Below, one piece after another: positions 26,174 to 35,796 of a DNA stretch of 64,000 nt. The notes beneath the pieces were generated by a model, which worked only from the letters and a program-made list of their open reading frames with translations, had not been told where the DNA came from and ran no database searches. The translations under genes were made by a program, and so were the position numbers. This DNA is from an uncultured SAR116 cluster alpha proteobacterium (GTDB taxonomy: Bacteria; Pseudomonadota; Alphaproteobacteria; Puniceispirillales; Puniceispirillaceae). Every line of letters begins with the position of its first letter. Within the stretch, counting starts at the first letter, position 1. Where the stretch lies: the NCBI GenBank assembly GCA_902632595.1, contig CACPDC010000009.1, positions 1 to 64,000 on the forward strand, in the 5' to 3' direction.

Positions 26174-27883
26174 TTAAAACATAAAGTAGCGTTGTGCCAT
26201 CGGTAGCTCCTGAGCTGGCTCACATAATAAAAGCTCCCCATCGGCGCGAACCTCATAAGTCTCAGGGTGCACTTCTATTTCAGGCAGTTGATTATTCATA
26301 ATCATATCTCCTTTAGAGATTGATCTTGTATTTTGAACAGCCATAGTTTGCTTTTTTAATCCTAGTTCTAAGCCAATATTATTCTCCATTGCAGCTTTGC
26401 TAACGAAACAAACTGCGGATTGTTCAACAGAGCGTCCAAATGATGCAAACATAGGCCGCGTATATACAGGTTGCGGTGTAGGGATAGATGCATTGGGATC
26501 TCCCATTTGCGCTACAGCGATACTTCCACCAAGAAGCACCATTTCTGGTTTAACACCAAAAAAAGCGGGATTCCAAATAACCAAGTCAGCGCGCTTACCA
26601 ATAGCAATACTACCTATATGCTCCGACAGTCCATGACAAATGGCGGGATTAATTGTGTATTTAGCAATATATCTTTTTACCCGCAGATTATCGTTGTCCC
26701 CCACTTCATCTGCAAGACGGCCACGTTGAACCTTCATTTTATGAGCAGTTTGCCAAGTACGTGTAATGACTTCACCTACTCTCCCCATAGCCTGGCTGTC
26801 TGATGCTATAATAGAAAATGCACCCATATCATGTAAAATATCTTCCGCAGCGATCGTCTCTTTTCGTATGCGACTTTCTGCGAACGCCACATCTTCTGGA
26901 ATAGACCTATCCAGATGGTGACAAACCATCAACATATCGAGATGCTCCTCAAGAGTATTTACAGTATAAGGGCGGGTAGGGTTTGTAGAAGACGGAATAA
27001 CGTGTTTTTCGCCGCAAATCTTAATTATGTCAGGTGCGTGTCCACCACCAGCACCCTCCGTGTGAAATGCGTGAATTGTTCGACCTTTCATTGCAGCGAC
27101 TGTGTTTTCAACAAATCCACTCTCATTTAAAGTGTCTGTATGAATCATTACCTGAACATCCATAGCATCTGCAACGCCAAGACAATTATCGATTGCAGCC
27201 GGGGTTGTACCCCAATCTTCGTGTAATTTAAGGGCACACGCGCCCGCATTAATTTGTTCCTCAAGTGGCGCTGGAACTGAGGCATTTCCTTTGCCTGCGA
27301 ATGCTAAATTCATCGCAAAACTATCTGCTGATTGAAGCATTCTTGAAATATGCCATGGGCCAGGTGTGCAGGTCGTCGCAAGAGTTCCATGTGCAGGGCC
27401 GGTGCCACCACCAAGCAATGTTGTTAGGCCAGAATGCAGAGCATCATCAATCTGTTGTGGACAAATAAAATGAATATGGCTGTCAAAACCACCAGCGGTG
27501 ACAATGTGACCCTCACCAGCAATCGCTTCTGTTGATGAACCAATTATAATGTCTACCCCTTGTTGCGTATCTGGATTACCCGCTTTTCCAATTGCATAAA
27601 TTATTCCATCCTTAAGACCGATATCTGCTTTATAAATGCCACCAACATCTACAATTAATGCATTGGTGATCACTGTATCCACCGCTCCATTTTTTCGTGT
27701 TACCTGTGATTGTCCCATACCATCACGGATAACCTTACCACCACCAAATTTTACTTCATCACCGTATTCAGTAAGATCTTTCTCAACTTCAATGAATAAT
27801 TCTGTATCAGCAAGACGGACTCTATCTCCAGCCGTAGGCCCATACATATCTGCATAGATTTTTCGTGAAAGAGATATAGCCAT
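26174..27883 (-). CDS. ureC: Urease subunit alpha (catalytic)
   Basis: This 569-residue enzyme hydrolyses urea to ammonia and carbamate at a dinickel site. Ligands are visible: H136 and H138 (DSHIHF), carbamylated K219 (ALKLHEDWG), H248, H274, catalytic H322 (CHHLD) and D362 (IASDSQAMG). All are present, so it should be active. Its ATG overlaps the ureB stop by 1 bp. Length normal. Confidence 0.98.
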   Translation of the reverse strand: MAISLSRKIYADMYGPTAGDRVRLADTELFIEVEKDLTEYGDEVKFGGGKVIRDGMGQSQVTRKNGAVDTVITNALIVDVGGIYKADIGLKDGIIYAIGKAGNPDTQQGVDIIIGSSTEAIAGEGHIVTAGGFDSHIHFICPQQIDDALHSGLTTLLGGGTGPAHGTLATTCTPGPWHISRMLQSADSFAMNLAFAGKGNASVPAPLEEQINAGACALKLHEDWGTTPAAIDNCLGVADAMDVQVMIHTDTLNESGFVENTVAAMKGRTIHAFHTEGAGGGHAPDIIKICGEKHVIPSSTNPTRPYTVNTLEEHLDMLMVCHHLDRSIPEDVAFAESRIRKETIAAEDILHDMGAFSIIASDSQAMGRVGEVITRTWQTAHKMKVQRGRLADEVGDNDNLRVKRYIAKYTINPAICHGLSEHIGSIAIGKRADLVIWNPAFFGVKPEMVLLGGSIAVAQMGDPNASIPTPQPVYTRPMFASFGRSVEQSAVCFVSKAAMENNIGLELGLKKQTMAVQNTRSISKGDMIMNNQLPEIEVHPETYEVRADGELLLCEPAQELPMAQRYFMF

Positions 27884-28188
27884 TATAATTTCCCCATTAT
27901 TTTTTGATTAAATCCGTAAATCGCTTTCTTGCCCCCAAAAGAAACTAGCTGCACCTCTCTTTCCTGACCTGGTTCAAATCTAACAGCCGTTCCGGCTGCA
28001 ATATCTAGTCGCATCCCTCTACTTAATTTTCTATCAAACACCAAAGCTGAGTTAGTCTCAAAAAAATGATAATGGCTGCCAACTTGTATCGGCCGATCAC
28101 CTGAATTTGCAACCACAATCAATACGGTTTTCCTGTCGGCATTTAACAAAATATCCTCGCCTTTTGTAATTACCTCGCCTGGAATCAT
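27883..28188 (-). CDS. ureB: Urease subunit beta
   Basis: This 101-residue structural subunit has the usual start MIPGEV, the [20 protein letters not shown] core and the C-terminal [18 protein letters not shown] ribosome binding site. Unfused from gamma, as in most bacteria. It packs with UreA and UreC in the (abc)3 trimer. Confidence 0.97.
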   Translation of the reverse strand: MIPGEVITKGEDILLNADRKTVLIVVANSGDRPIQVGSHYHFFETNSALVFDRKLSRGMRLDIAAGTAVRFEPGQEREVQLVSFGGKKAIYGFNQKIMGKL

Positions 28189-28200
28189 AACAATTCTCCT

Positions 28201-28503
28201 TTATCGAATGGGATGATGGACAGTAACGAGTTTGGTTCCATCCGGAAATGTAGCCTCGACTTGAACGTCATGTATCATCTCTGCAATTCCGTCCATACAA
28301 TCTTCCCGCGTCACCACATTCGCACCGGCTGCCATAAGGTCTGCTACGTTACGGCCATCACGTGCGCCTTCTACTACAAAATCTGTAATAAGCGCTATTG
28401 CTTCTGGATAATTCAGCTTTACGCCCCTTTGTTTTCTATTGCGGGCCACCATTGCCGCTACAGAAACTAACAACTTATCTTTTTCTCTTGGACTGAGTTT
28501 CAC
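28201..28503 (-). CDS. ureA: Urease subunit gamma
   Basis: This 100-residue subunit starts at a GTG with a strong AAAAGGAGAA ribosome binding site. Family hallmarks: [29 protein letters not shown], and [12 protein letters not shown] at the end. It is 12 bp from ureB. Confidence 0.97.
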   Translation of the reverse strand: MKLSPREKDKLLVSVAAMVARNRKQRGVKLNYPEAIALITDFVVEGARDGRNVADLMAAGANVVTREDCMDGIAEMIHDVQVEATFPDGTKLVTVHHPIR

Positions 28504-28519
28504 CTTATTCTCCTTTTAT

Positions 28520-29347
28520 TCATAGCTGCCACACCCGCGGCATGGGCTGCCTTCGAAGTTCCATTAGTATTTGGTTGAAATCAGTTCTCCCATGCAAACA
28601 ATGAGAGTTTAAAAGTCTAATTATCATCTTTCCATTGAAAAAACTAACAGCAGAAACTGAACGTATCGATGCCAATTTTTTTTCTACAATCGGCCTGAGA
28701 AGTTCTGTATTTTGTCCTGCACAAATAATTGTTGATATAATTCTAGCACCATATGCGCCCGCTTTTGAATCAAGAAGTTTCTCTATATCACCCGTCATTC
28801 GTATAGCTTCAGAGTGATATAACTTGCCTTCTTCATATAATCGCCATTGGTCGGTAAAGTGACATGTTCTTATTTTCTCGCCCATCGCCCCCCTGCCAAA
28901 AACAAGTGTCTCTGCCAACAAACAATTACAATCGTGTGCCATATCCAGCCTAATCGTTCTATCCACAGCAGCACCTTCGAACAGAATCGTTTCCTGCGGT
29001 ATCCAGTGCAATTTAGCCCCATTATTGGCCTTCAAAACAATGGAAATTGACGCGGGCTGCATATTGCTCCGATAAAATCGCTCAGCTGTTTGACTAGTAA
29101 CAACAAGATTACAATCTGAAGCAGTGATGTTAGTATTGAGAACATCCCCACCGGTGATACCGCCAGCGGTGTTAAGCAATACAGCCTCTCTCATTATCCC
29201 ATATGTCTTAGGCAACATCAATTTACTACAGCCAGACTGATATAGATGGGTTACATGAGGTCCATTTATTCTGAAATCAATTTGGCCTCTAGCTCGTTGC
29301 ATAGAATTTTGTGGTTTAATGCCTTCCATATCGAATTGGCCAATCAT
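28520..29347 (-). CDS. ureD: Urease accessory protein UreD
   Basis: This 275-residue scaffold protein of the nickel-insertion complex shows the conserved LLNTAGGITGGD (about 57-68), SQTAERFYRS, and WIPQETILFEGA segments. It is the first gene of the leftward urease operon ureDABCEFG. No good ribosome binding site is visible before the ATG, so translation may be weak or leaderless. The 274-bp upstream spacer is shared with the divergent ureide operon. Confidence 0.95.
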   Translation of the reverse strand: MIGQFDMEGIKPQNSMQRARGQIDFRINGPHVTHLYQSGCSKLMLPKTYGIMREAVLLNTAGGITGGDVLNTNITASDCNLVVTSQTAERFYRSNMQPASISIVLKANNGAKLHWIPQETILFEGAAVDRTIRLDMAHDCNCLLAETLVFGRGAMGEKIRTCHFTDQWRLYEEGKLYHSEAIRMTGDIEKLLDSKAGAYGARIISTIICAGQNTELLRPIVEKKLASIRSVSAVSFFNGKMIIRLLNSHCLHGRTDFNQILMELRRQPMPRVWQL

Positions 29348-29621
29348 TTATTCTGAAGTAATAAGTCTACATTTAACAACAACAATACGTAACATCACAA
29401 TACGATAGTAGAAAGGTGTTTTTTTTCATACCCATGCAAACATTTTTGCACAACTATTAGTATCTCTTATTTTTTACAAAGGGCCAATTCTGCGCGCAAT
29501 TTTATAAAACTAGATTATGAGGCAGGACAGAAGATATAACTTTAAACAGCTATGAAATAGAATTCTCCTAAACTGTTCTCTTTCATTGTGCTATGATAGC
29601 CGTGTAATAGTGGAAGAAAAG
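29348..29621. promoter_or_regulatory. Divergent control region between urease and ureide operons
   Basis: This 274-bp spacer separates ureD (left) from the allantoinase fusion (right). On the plus strand TGCTATGAT (29589-29597) is an extended -10 element (TGn plus TATGAT) 25 bp before the ATG at 29622. I see no clear operator. Shared regulation by nitrogen status is plausible but not shown. Confidence 0.4.
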
Positions 29622-31004
29622 ATGAATACTAACAGATATCCTCGCGACTTGAGCGGAAAATTCTGCCAGCCAAAACAAATAGAGTGGCCAAACAGTGCAA
29701 AAATTGCTGTGCAATTTGTTTTAAATTATGAGGAAGGTGGCGAGAACTGTTTATTGCATGGAGACGCTCAATCTGAGGGGTTTTTATCTGAGATAATTAA
29801 TGCAGTGCCATGGCCAAATCAGCGACATTGGAATATGGAAAGCATTTACGAATATGGCGCTAGAGCCGGTTTTTGGAGAATATACGACCTATTTACTCAT
29901 TACTCTATTCCCATAACAGTGTATGGAATAGCAACCGCCTTGGCTAGGAGCCCAGAACAAGTCCACGCTATGAAATTAGCTGATTGGGAAATTGCAAGTC
30001 ATGGTTTAAAATGGATTGACCATAAAGACCTCAGCCAACATGAAGAAGAAGAGCTGATAAAAAAAGCAATAGAATTGCACAGGTGTGTAACAGGAACACC
30101 GCCAAAAGGATGGTATACTGGAAGAGCTTCCATGAATTCTGTTGAACTTGTTTGCAAGCAAGAAACGATTGATTACATCTCAGACTCTTATGCAGATGAT
30201 TTACCTTACTGGTATATTTATCGTGATAAACCCCACCTTATTATTCCTTACACGTTGGATGCAAACGACATGCGTTTTGCAAATGTGCAAGGGTTTAATT
30301 CTGGTGACCAATTTTTTACCTATTTAAAAGATAGTTTTGACTCCCTTTACAGAGAAGGTGAAAAAGGGAATCCAAAGATGCTCTCGATAGGATTACATTG
30401 TAGAATAATTGGAAGGCCGGGCAGGATAGAGTCGTTAAATAAATTTTTACTGTATATCCAAAGCATCAAGGATGTTTGGTATCCTCGTAGAATAGACATT
30501 TCTGATTATTGGCATACTAATTATCCATTTGATATGGAGACTTGGCGGTCAAGAGCAACAGCTCTTTCAGAGCAAGCATTTATAGCAAAATTTTCAAATA
30601 TATTTGAAAATGGTAGTTGGATTGCAAAAGGTGCTTTCAATTTGGAGCTTGGTCCAAGCCATAATACCCCAATCGGACTTCATAATGCATTTTGCAGAAT
30701 ATTTAGAGGAGCAAATTATATAAAACAAAAACAATTATTGACAGCACATTCAGGACTCTTTGAAAATTCGAATGATTTTGGAAATCAAATTTCTACACAG
30801 GATATGGAAAAAGCAAAAAATCTGTGCATCAAATATTACAAAAAATTCGGTTTTAAATTTATATTGTCTGAAGCAGATTTCTTAAAATTTGATTTACTCG
30901 CAAAAATTAATGAAAGATTAAATTCCGATCATGAGACAGAATTCCTTGAGGGTTGTTGTCAAATTGAAAAAATTGCCCTTGAAAAACTTTTAAAATTCAT
31001 GTGA
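29622..31004 (+). CDS. Fused PuuE-type allantoinase and OHCU decarboxylase
   Basis: This 460-residue protein joins two purine-degradation enzymes. Residues about 10-310 are a polysaccharide-deacetylase-fold allantoinase (PuuE): VQFVLNYEEGGE, then WEIASHGLKWIDH with the metal His residues, and GWYTGRASMNS. Residues about 325-455 match OHCU decarboxylase: FNLELGPSHNTP region and LTAHSGLFENS, ending near the final helix. The first opens (S)-allantoin to allantoate; the second makes (S)-allantoin from OHCU. ATG at 29622 with GGAAGAAAAG before it is preferred to an upstream TTG. Such fusions are known in some proteobacteria. Confidence 0.88.
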   Translation: MNTNRYPRDLSGKFCQPKQIEWPNSAKIAVQFVLNYEEGGENCLLHGDAQSEGFLSEIINAVPWPNQRHWNMESIYEYGARAGFWRIYDLFTHYSIPITVYGIATALARSPEQVHAMKLADWEIASHGLKWIDHKDLSQHEEEELIKKAIELHRCVTGTPPKGWYTGRASMNSVELVCKQETIDYISDSYADDLPYWYIYRDKPHLIIPYTLDANDMRFANVQGFNSGDQFFTYLKDSFDSLYREGEKGNPKMLSIGLHCRIIGRPGRIESLNKFLLYIQSIKDVWYPRRIDISDYWHTNYPFDMETWRSRATALSEQAFIAKFSNIFENGSWIAKGAFNLELGPSHNTPIGLHNAFCRIFRGANYIKQKQLLTAHSGLFENSNDFGNQISTQDMEKAKNLCIKYYKKFGFKFILSEADFLKFDLLAKINERLNSDHETEFLEGCCQIEKIALEKLLKFM

Positions 31005-31039
31005 GAATAATGAGTCAGAATAAATATTAAAGGACTTAT

Positions 31040-31876
31040 GTGACTACTAACCGCCCAAAATATACTTATGCGCTACCTGAGGCTGGTCTTCCATCACAAA
31101 CAGAAAGATTTGCGGATAGAGCTATTTTCACCAATGCTTACGCCTTCATACCGAGAACTGTTATGTCGGATATCGTAACGAGTTTTTTGCCCTTTTGGGA
31201 AAAAACAAGGCTATGGGTTATAGCCCGACCGCTTACTGGATTTGCGGAAAGTTTTTCTCATTATATTATGGAGGTTTCCGCAGAAGGGGGCTCGAAAAGA
31301 CCAGACGATAATATTGCATGCGAACACGTGTTGTTTGTCGTCGATGGCTCTATTGAGTTAGAATATGATGGCAAGGTTCACGTTCTTTCAGCCGGAAGTT
31401 ATGCATACTTGCCTGCCGGATTATTATGGAGCTTACATAACAAAACAAGCGAAAAAGCTGTTTTTCACTGGATAAGAAAGCGATATATTGATGTTGATGG
31501 TATAGTTCGCCCTAAGCCATTCATTACAACTGACGAAGATGTCACACCAGTTTCTATGCCAGACACAAACGGGGTGTGGCAGACTAGTCTATTTGTTGAT
31601 CCCTCTGATTTAAGCCATGATATGCATGTAACAATCGTCACATTTCAACCTGGCGGCGTGCTTCCATTTGCTGAAACACACGTTATGGAACACGGGCTTT
31701 ACGTACTTCAAGGGAGGGGTGTTTATTATCTAAACGGAGAATGGCGTGAAGTAGAAGAAGGTGATTATATGTGGCTGCGTGCTTTCTGCCCGCAAGCCTG
31801 CTACGCTGCAGGAAATAAACCTTTCCGCTATCTACTGTATAAAGATGTTAATAGACATATGCCACTTCATTTATAA
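31040..31876 (+). CDS. allE: (S)-ureidoglycine aminohydrolase
   Basis: This 278-residue bicupin (AllE/YlbA type) converts ureidoglycine to (S)-ureidoglycolate and ammonia. First cupin: EHVLFVVDGSIELEYDGK at about 93-110; second cupin with metal ligands in VLPFAETHVMEHGLYVLQG (Glu, His, His, Glu region around 214-232). GTG start at 31040 with AAAGGA before it; an overlapping ATG would stop at once. It follows the allantoinase gene by 35 bp. Confidence 0.92.
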   Translation: MTTNRPKYTYALPEAGLPSQTERFADRAIFTNAYAFIPRTVMSDIVTSFLPFWEKTRLWVIARPLTGFAESFSHYIMEVSAEGGSKRPDDNIACEHVLFVVDGSIELEYDGKVHVLSAGSYAYLPAGLLWSLHNKTSEKAVFHWIRKRYIDVDGIVRPKPFITTDEDVTPVSMPDTNGVWQTSLFVDPSDLSHDMHVTIVTFQPGGVLPFAETHVMEHGLYVLQGRGVYYLNGEWREVEEGDYMWLRAFCPQACYAAGNKPFRYLLYKDVNRHMPLHL

Positions 31877-31888
31877 ATTGAGGCATAA

Positions 31889-32383
31889 ATGTCCAATGAT
31901 ATTAGCAAAATAAAGCTCAAAAAAATTTCCGCGGAATTATTCAAACCGTTTGGCGATTTGCTTGCACTAAAAGATGCGCCTGATTTGATAATAAACCACG
32001 GTATGTGCGAAAGACACCATAATTTAGCAACCATAGAATTTGATAAAGGCGGTAAACCAGGCATTAGCTTATTTAATGCAGAGCCACGCAAACTACCCTA
32101 CACATTAAAAATGATGGAACGCCATCCAAAAGGTAGTCAGGCATTCATCCCTATGTATGAACAACCATTTTTGGTTATTGTAGCAATTGATGAGGGAGGA
32201 AAACCGGCAAGACCAAATGCTTTTCTAACAGAACCAAATGTTGGGATTAATTTTCATAAAAATATTTGGCACGGTGTTTTAACGCCTCTTCATTCCCCGG
32301 GCATATTTGCGGTATTTGACAGAATTGCAACAGACACAAATCTGGAAGAATATTGGTTCAAAAACCCTTATACGATTTTTTAA
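31889..32383 (+). CDS. allA: Ureidoglycolate lyase
   Basis: This 164-residue cupin-like enzyme cleaves (S)-ureidoglycolate to glyoxylate and urea. Motifs typical of AllA: ERHPKGSQAFIPM (about 76-88), FHKNIWHGVLTPL (about 130-142), and IWHGVL histidine. GAGGC precedes the ATG, 12 bp after allE. Its product urea feeds the adjacent urease. Confidence 0.94.
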   Translation: MSNDISKIKLKKISAELFKPFGDLLALKDAPDLIINHGMCERHHNLATIEFDKGGKPGISLFNAEPRKLPYTLKMMERHPKGSQAFIPMYEQPFLVIVAIDEGGKPARPNAFLTEPNVGINFHKNIWHGVLTPLHSPGIFAVFDRIATDTNLEEYWFKNPYTIF

Positions 32384-32567
32384 TTAATATACGAATTTCT
32401 ATTTTAAATATCTCTAAAGCAAAAAATTAAACAAAAAATAGTTGAATTATTTAGAGGTTAAAAAAATGGTGAGCCCACAGAAACTCAATTGGAAAATAAC
32501 TTGTAAAATCCCTTATTGACCTGCCCAATAAGTTAGGTAATCATCTAAAAAAATAAAGGAGATATTA

Positions 32568-33575
32568 ATGTTTTTGAAAACAATAAAATCACTAGCTTTA
32601 GCTGGTGTAATGACAATAAGTTGTCTAGCAAATGTTAGTGCGGCTGACCTTAAATTCTTCACAATAGGAACTGGCGGTACAGCTTATACCTACTATCCTG
32701 TTGGCGGAATGATCGCAAACGCTATATCAAAACCTCCTGGTTCACGCGAATGTGGAAAAGGCGGAAGCTGTGGCGTTGATGGGCTAATTGCCTCAGCGGT
32801 CTCTTCACGTGGTTCTGTTGATAACGTAAACGCTATTCTTTCAGGATTACGTAATTCTGGTTTTGCACAATCAGACGTCGCATATTGGGCATATACTGGA
32901 ACTGGCACAATGGAAGGTAAAGAACCTGCAAAAGAGCTTAGAACCATTGCTGCTCTATTCCAAGAGCATATTCATCTCGTAGCTCTTGCTGATAGCGGAA
33001 TCAACTCGGTGGCTGATTTAAAAGGTAAACGTGTTTCCTTAGATGAGCCAGGTTCCGGAACACGTGTTGATGCGACACTTATCTTAGGTGCCAATGGTAT
33101 CGGAGTAGATGATGTTAAGGCAGAGGCATTAAAAGGTAATGCCGCAGCTGAGGCTCTCAGAAATGGTAAGATAGACGCCTTTTTTGTAGTCGCAGGATAT
33201 CCAACAGGAGCGATTGTGGAGTTGGCTTCAGCGGCTGACATCAAACTGGTGCCAATTTCGGGTGCTGGGGCTGAAAAACTAGTAAATGATTACGGCTTTT
33301 TTGCCCTGAGCGATATCCCTGCTGGGACATATGAGGGTGTAGACACTACTACGACGGTTGCTGTTGGCGCTCAGTGGTTCACCTCATCAAAGGAGGATGA
33401 AGAGCTCATTTACAATATTACAAAAGCATTGTGGAATAAAGAGTCACGCAAATTAATGGATGTAGGACATGCTAAAGGTAAAACTATAACTCCGGAAAGT
33501 GCCTTAGCGGGTGTCGGAGTTCCTTTACATGCTGGTGCGGAACGTTTCTATAAAGAAGCCGGGCTTTTAAAATAA
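32568..33575 (+). CDS. TRAP transporter TAXI-type solute-binding protein
   Basis: This 335-residue periplasmic receptor has a signal peptide to about residue 24 (cleavage NVSAAD). TAXI hallmarks: FFTIGTGGTAYTYYPVGG, and the central DLKGKRVSLDEPGSGT with VDATLIL. Residues 59-68 include two Cys (ECGKGGSC) that could pair. AAGGAGATATTA ribosome binding site. It sits 184 bp after allA and just before the TRAP permease. A ureide or purine-derived ligand is an inference from context only. Confidence 0.93.
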   Translation: MFLKTIKSLALAGVMTISCLANVSAADLKFFTIGTGGTAYTYYPVGGMIANAISKPPGSRECGKGGSCGVDGLIASAVSSRGSVDNVNAILSGLRNSGFAQSDVAYWAYTGTGTMEGKEPAKELRTIAALFQEHIHLVALADSGINSVADLKGKRVSLDEPGSGTRVDATLILGANGIGVDDVKAEALKGNAAAEALRNGKIDAFFVVAGYPTGAIVELASAADIKLVPISGAGAEKLVNDYGFFALSDIPAGTYEGVDTTTTVAVGAQWFTSSKEDEELIYNITKALWNKESRKLMDVGHAKGKTITPESALAGVGVPLHAGAERFYKEAGLLK

Positions 33576-33589
33576 CATTCCCAAAAAAA

Positions 33590-33626
33590 GTTATCCCTAT
33601 AATCTATAAACGGTTATAGGGATAAC
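33590..33626 (+). terminator. Intercistronic hairpin between TAXI receptor and TRAP permease
   Basis: A perfect 13-bp stem GTTATCCCTATAA / TTATAGGGATAAC with an 11-nt loop, directly after the receptor gene. No U-run follows, so it likely attenuates or protects the receptor transcript rather than ending it fully. Confidence 0.65.
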
Positions 33627-33688
33627 AAAAATATTAATTTGTTATTCTCATTTTATTTGATTTTTCAAGCCTTATAAGGCCATTTTTG

Positions 33689-35716
33689 ATGACTAGATTG
33701 CACTCTACTCCATTAAGCCCAGAAGAACTGGCAAAAATAGAGCAAAATTTTGATCCCGAAACATCATTTAGGCAATTTGGTCCATTTTTAGCATCAATTG
33801 TCACCTTTTTCTTAGTGACTATGTCTGTTTATCATTTTTATGCCTCTGGATTTGGTTTGATGCGCGAGCTAGTCCATCGCGGCATTCACATCTCATTCGT
33901 TTTAGGATTGGCATTTTTATTATTTGCTCTACGTCGACCCAAAAATGCGACATCAAAAAAACTTGCAAAAAACGGGTGGTTTGATGTTCAAGGCATTCCA
34001 ATAATTGATATCTTTTTATCTTTGTGCTGCGTTGGTGCTGCAATGTATTTACCCTTATTGCCAGCAGAGCTCGTGGCAGAACGCGTAGGTAATCCTGGAA
34101 GGTTGGATGTAATTGTTGGTGCAGCATTAATTGTGCTTACACTTGAGGCCTCTCGCCGTTCTATCGGCTTCACCTTACCTTTAATAAGTATTATTTTTAT
34201 TGCGTTTGCGATTTTTGGACCTTATGCGCCTGGAGCATTAAAGCACGGCGGAACAAGTATTGCGGGATTAGTAAATCATCTTTATCTCACGAACCAAGGG
34301 ATTTATGGGGTCGCGATTGGTGTAATGGCTCAATATGTTTTTCTCTTCATACTTTTTGGTGTACTAGCAACCCGAATTGGTCTGGGGCAATTATTTATCG
34401 ACTTGGCGATGGTCATAGCTGGAAGATTTTCAGGAGGGCCTGCCAAAGTCGCTATTTTTTCATCTGCGTTTATGGGTACGATTTCAGGTTCATCAATCGC
34501 TAATACGGTTACCACTGGAGCCTTAACGATCCCCGCGATGAAAAGGGTTGGCTATCCTGCGCATTTCTCGGGCGCGGTTGAGGCAACCTCATCTACAGGA
34601 GGTCAGATTACACCACCAATTTTAGGAGCAGCTGCTTTTATTATGGTAGAATATTTAGAAATACCACTCAGAGATATTCTTGCAGCAGCCTTATTTCCCG
34701 CCTTATTGCACTATTTTGGAATTTTTGTGATGGTGCATTTGGAGGCAAAAAAGTTGAATTTGCGCGGGTTACCATCAGAAGAATTGCCTGGTTTATTTTT
34801 TGTACTTAAGAAGCATTTACTAACTCTGGCCCCACTCATTATTCTAGTCTATTTTATTCTTTCTGGTAGGACACCAGATTTTGCTGCAGTTTATGGCATA
34901 ATCGCATGTGTCGTTGTAGGTTTCTTGCAACCCGAAAAAAAATTAAATTTGCGTGATCTGTATCAAAGTTTAGCCGTTGGGGCTCGAAATACTATCGCTG
35001 TCGGTGTGGCTGCAGCTTGCGTGGGCATTATTGTAGGAGTTGTAACTCTTACTGGAGTTGGCTTTCGCTTAGGTTACGTAGTGGTGCAAACTGCCAATGA
35101 TATCGGGGTATTTTTTGGAGGTTTCTGGCCATTATCAATTTTTGGTGTTGAAAAATTGGCCTTGTTTTTTTCCCTAATTTTGATCGCTATAGCATGCATT
35201 ATAATGGGAGCAGGTATACCCACAACCGCAACTTACATAATCCTAGTTGCAGTGGCAGCTCCTGCTTTATCATTAATGGGAGTCGAACCTTTAGTATCAC
35301 ATTTTTTTGTATTTTATTATGGAGTTTTGGCTGATATCACCCCGCCCGTTGCATTAGCGGCCTATGCAGCATCAGGTATTTCTGGATCCAACCCTTTTAC
35401 AACTGGGAATACTGCCTTTAGGTTAGGGATTGCAAAAGCACTGGTACCATTTGTTTTTGTCTATTCTCCTGCCCTATTATTAGTTGCAGATGGATTTTCG
35501 TGGCAAACTTTTTCTATAACCTTCTTGGGTGCTTTATGCGGAATTGGCTTGCTCGGTGCTGCATTCACAGGCTATTTAATTAAAACCATGCCAACTTGGG
35601 CGCGATGGTACACTGGCCTTGTTTCCCTTGCATTTATAGCTCCTGGGTTAAATACAATGATAATTGGAATAGTTTTGTTAGTACCGGTTGGTTTTCAACA
35701 ACTTTCATCAAGATAA
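33689..35716 (+). CDS. TRAP transporter fused permease (TAXI type, 4TM/12TM)
   Basis: This 675-residue protein has about 18 membrane segments and fuses the small and large TRAP membrane subunits, as is usual for TAXI systems. Family motifs: SGSSIANTVTTGALTIPAMKR at about 271-291, EATSSTGGQITPPILGAAAF just after, and the second-half repeat MGAGIPTTATYIILVAVAAPAL. ATG at 33689 is preferred to an in-frame TTG. Energy comes from an ion gradient. The substrate follows the receptor. Confidence 0.94.
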   Translation: MTRLHSTPLSPEELAKIEQNFDPETSFRQFGPFLASIVTFFLVTMSVYHFYASGFGLMRELVHRGIHISFVLGLAFLLFALRRPKNATSKKLAKNGWFDVQGIPIIDIFLSLCCVGAAMYLPLLPAELVAERVGNPGRLDVIVGAALIVLTLEASRRSIGFTLPLISIIFIAFAIFGPYAPGALKHGGTSIAGLVNHLYLTNQGIYGVAIGVMAQYVFLFILFGVLATRIGLGQLFIDLAMVIAGRFSGGPAKVAIFSSAFMGTISGSSIANTVTTGALTIPAMKRVGYPAHFSGAVEATSSTGGQITPPILGAAAFIMVEYLEIPLRDILAAALFPALLHYFGIFVMVHLEAKKLNLRGLPSEELPGLFFVLKKHLLTLAPLIILVYFILSGRTPDFAAVYGIIACVVVGFLQPEKKLNLRDLYQSLAVGARNTIAVGVAAACVGIIVGVVTLTGVGFRLGYVVVQTANDIGVFFGGFWPLSIFGVEKLALFFSLILIAIACIIMGAGIPTTATYIILVAVAAPALSLMGVEPLVSHFFVFYYGVLADITPPVALAAYAASGISGSNPFTTGNTAFRLGIAKALVPFVFVYSPALLLVADGFSWQTFSITFLGALCGIGLLGAAFTGYLIKTMPTWARWYTGLVSLAFIAPGLNTMIIGIVLLVPVGFQQLSSR

Positions 35717-35796
35717 TTAAGATGCTATTAACTTTCTAATTTATTGGTGTAAGCCATTTATACATGGTGCACACAACAAATATTCTCTCAATTTAA

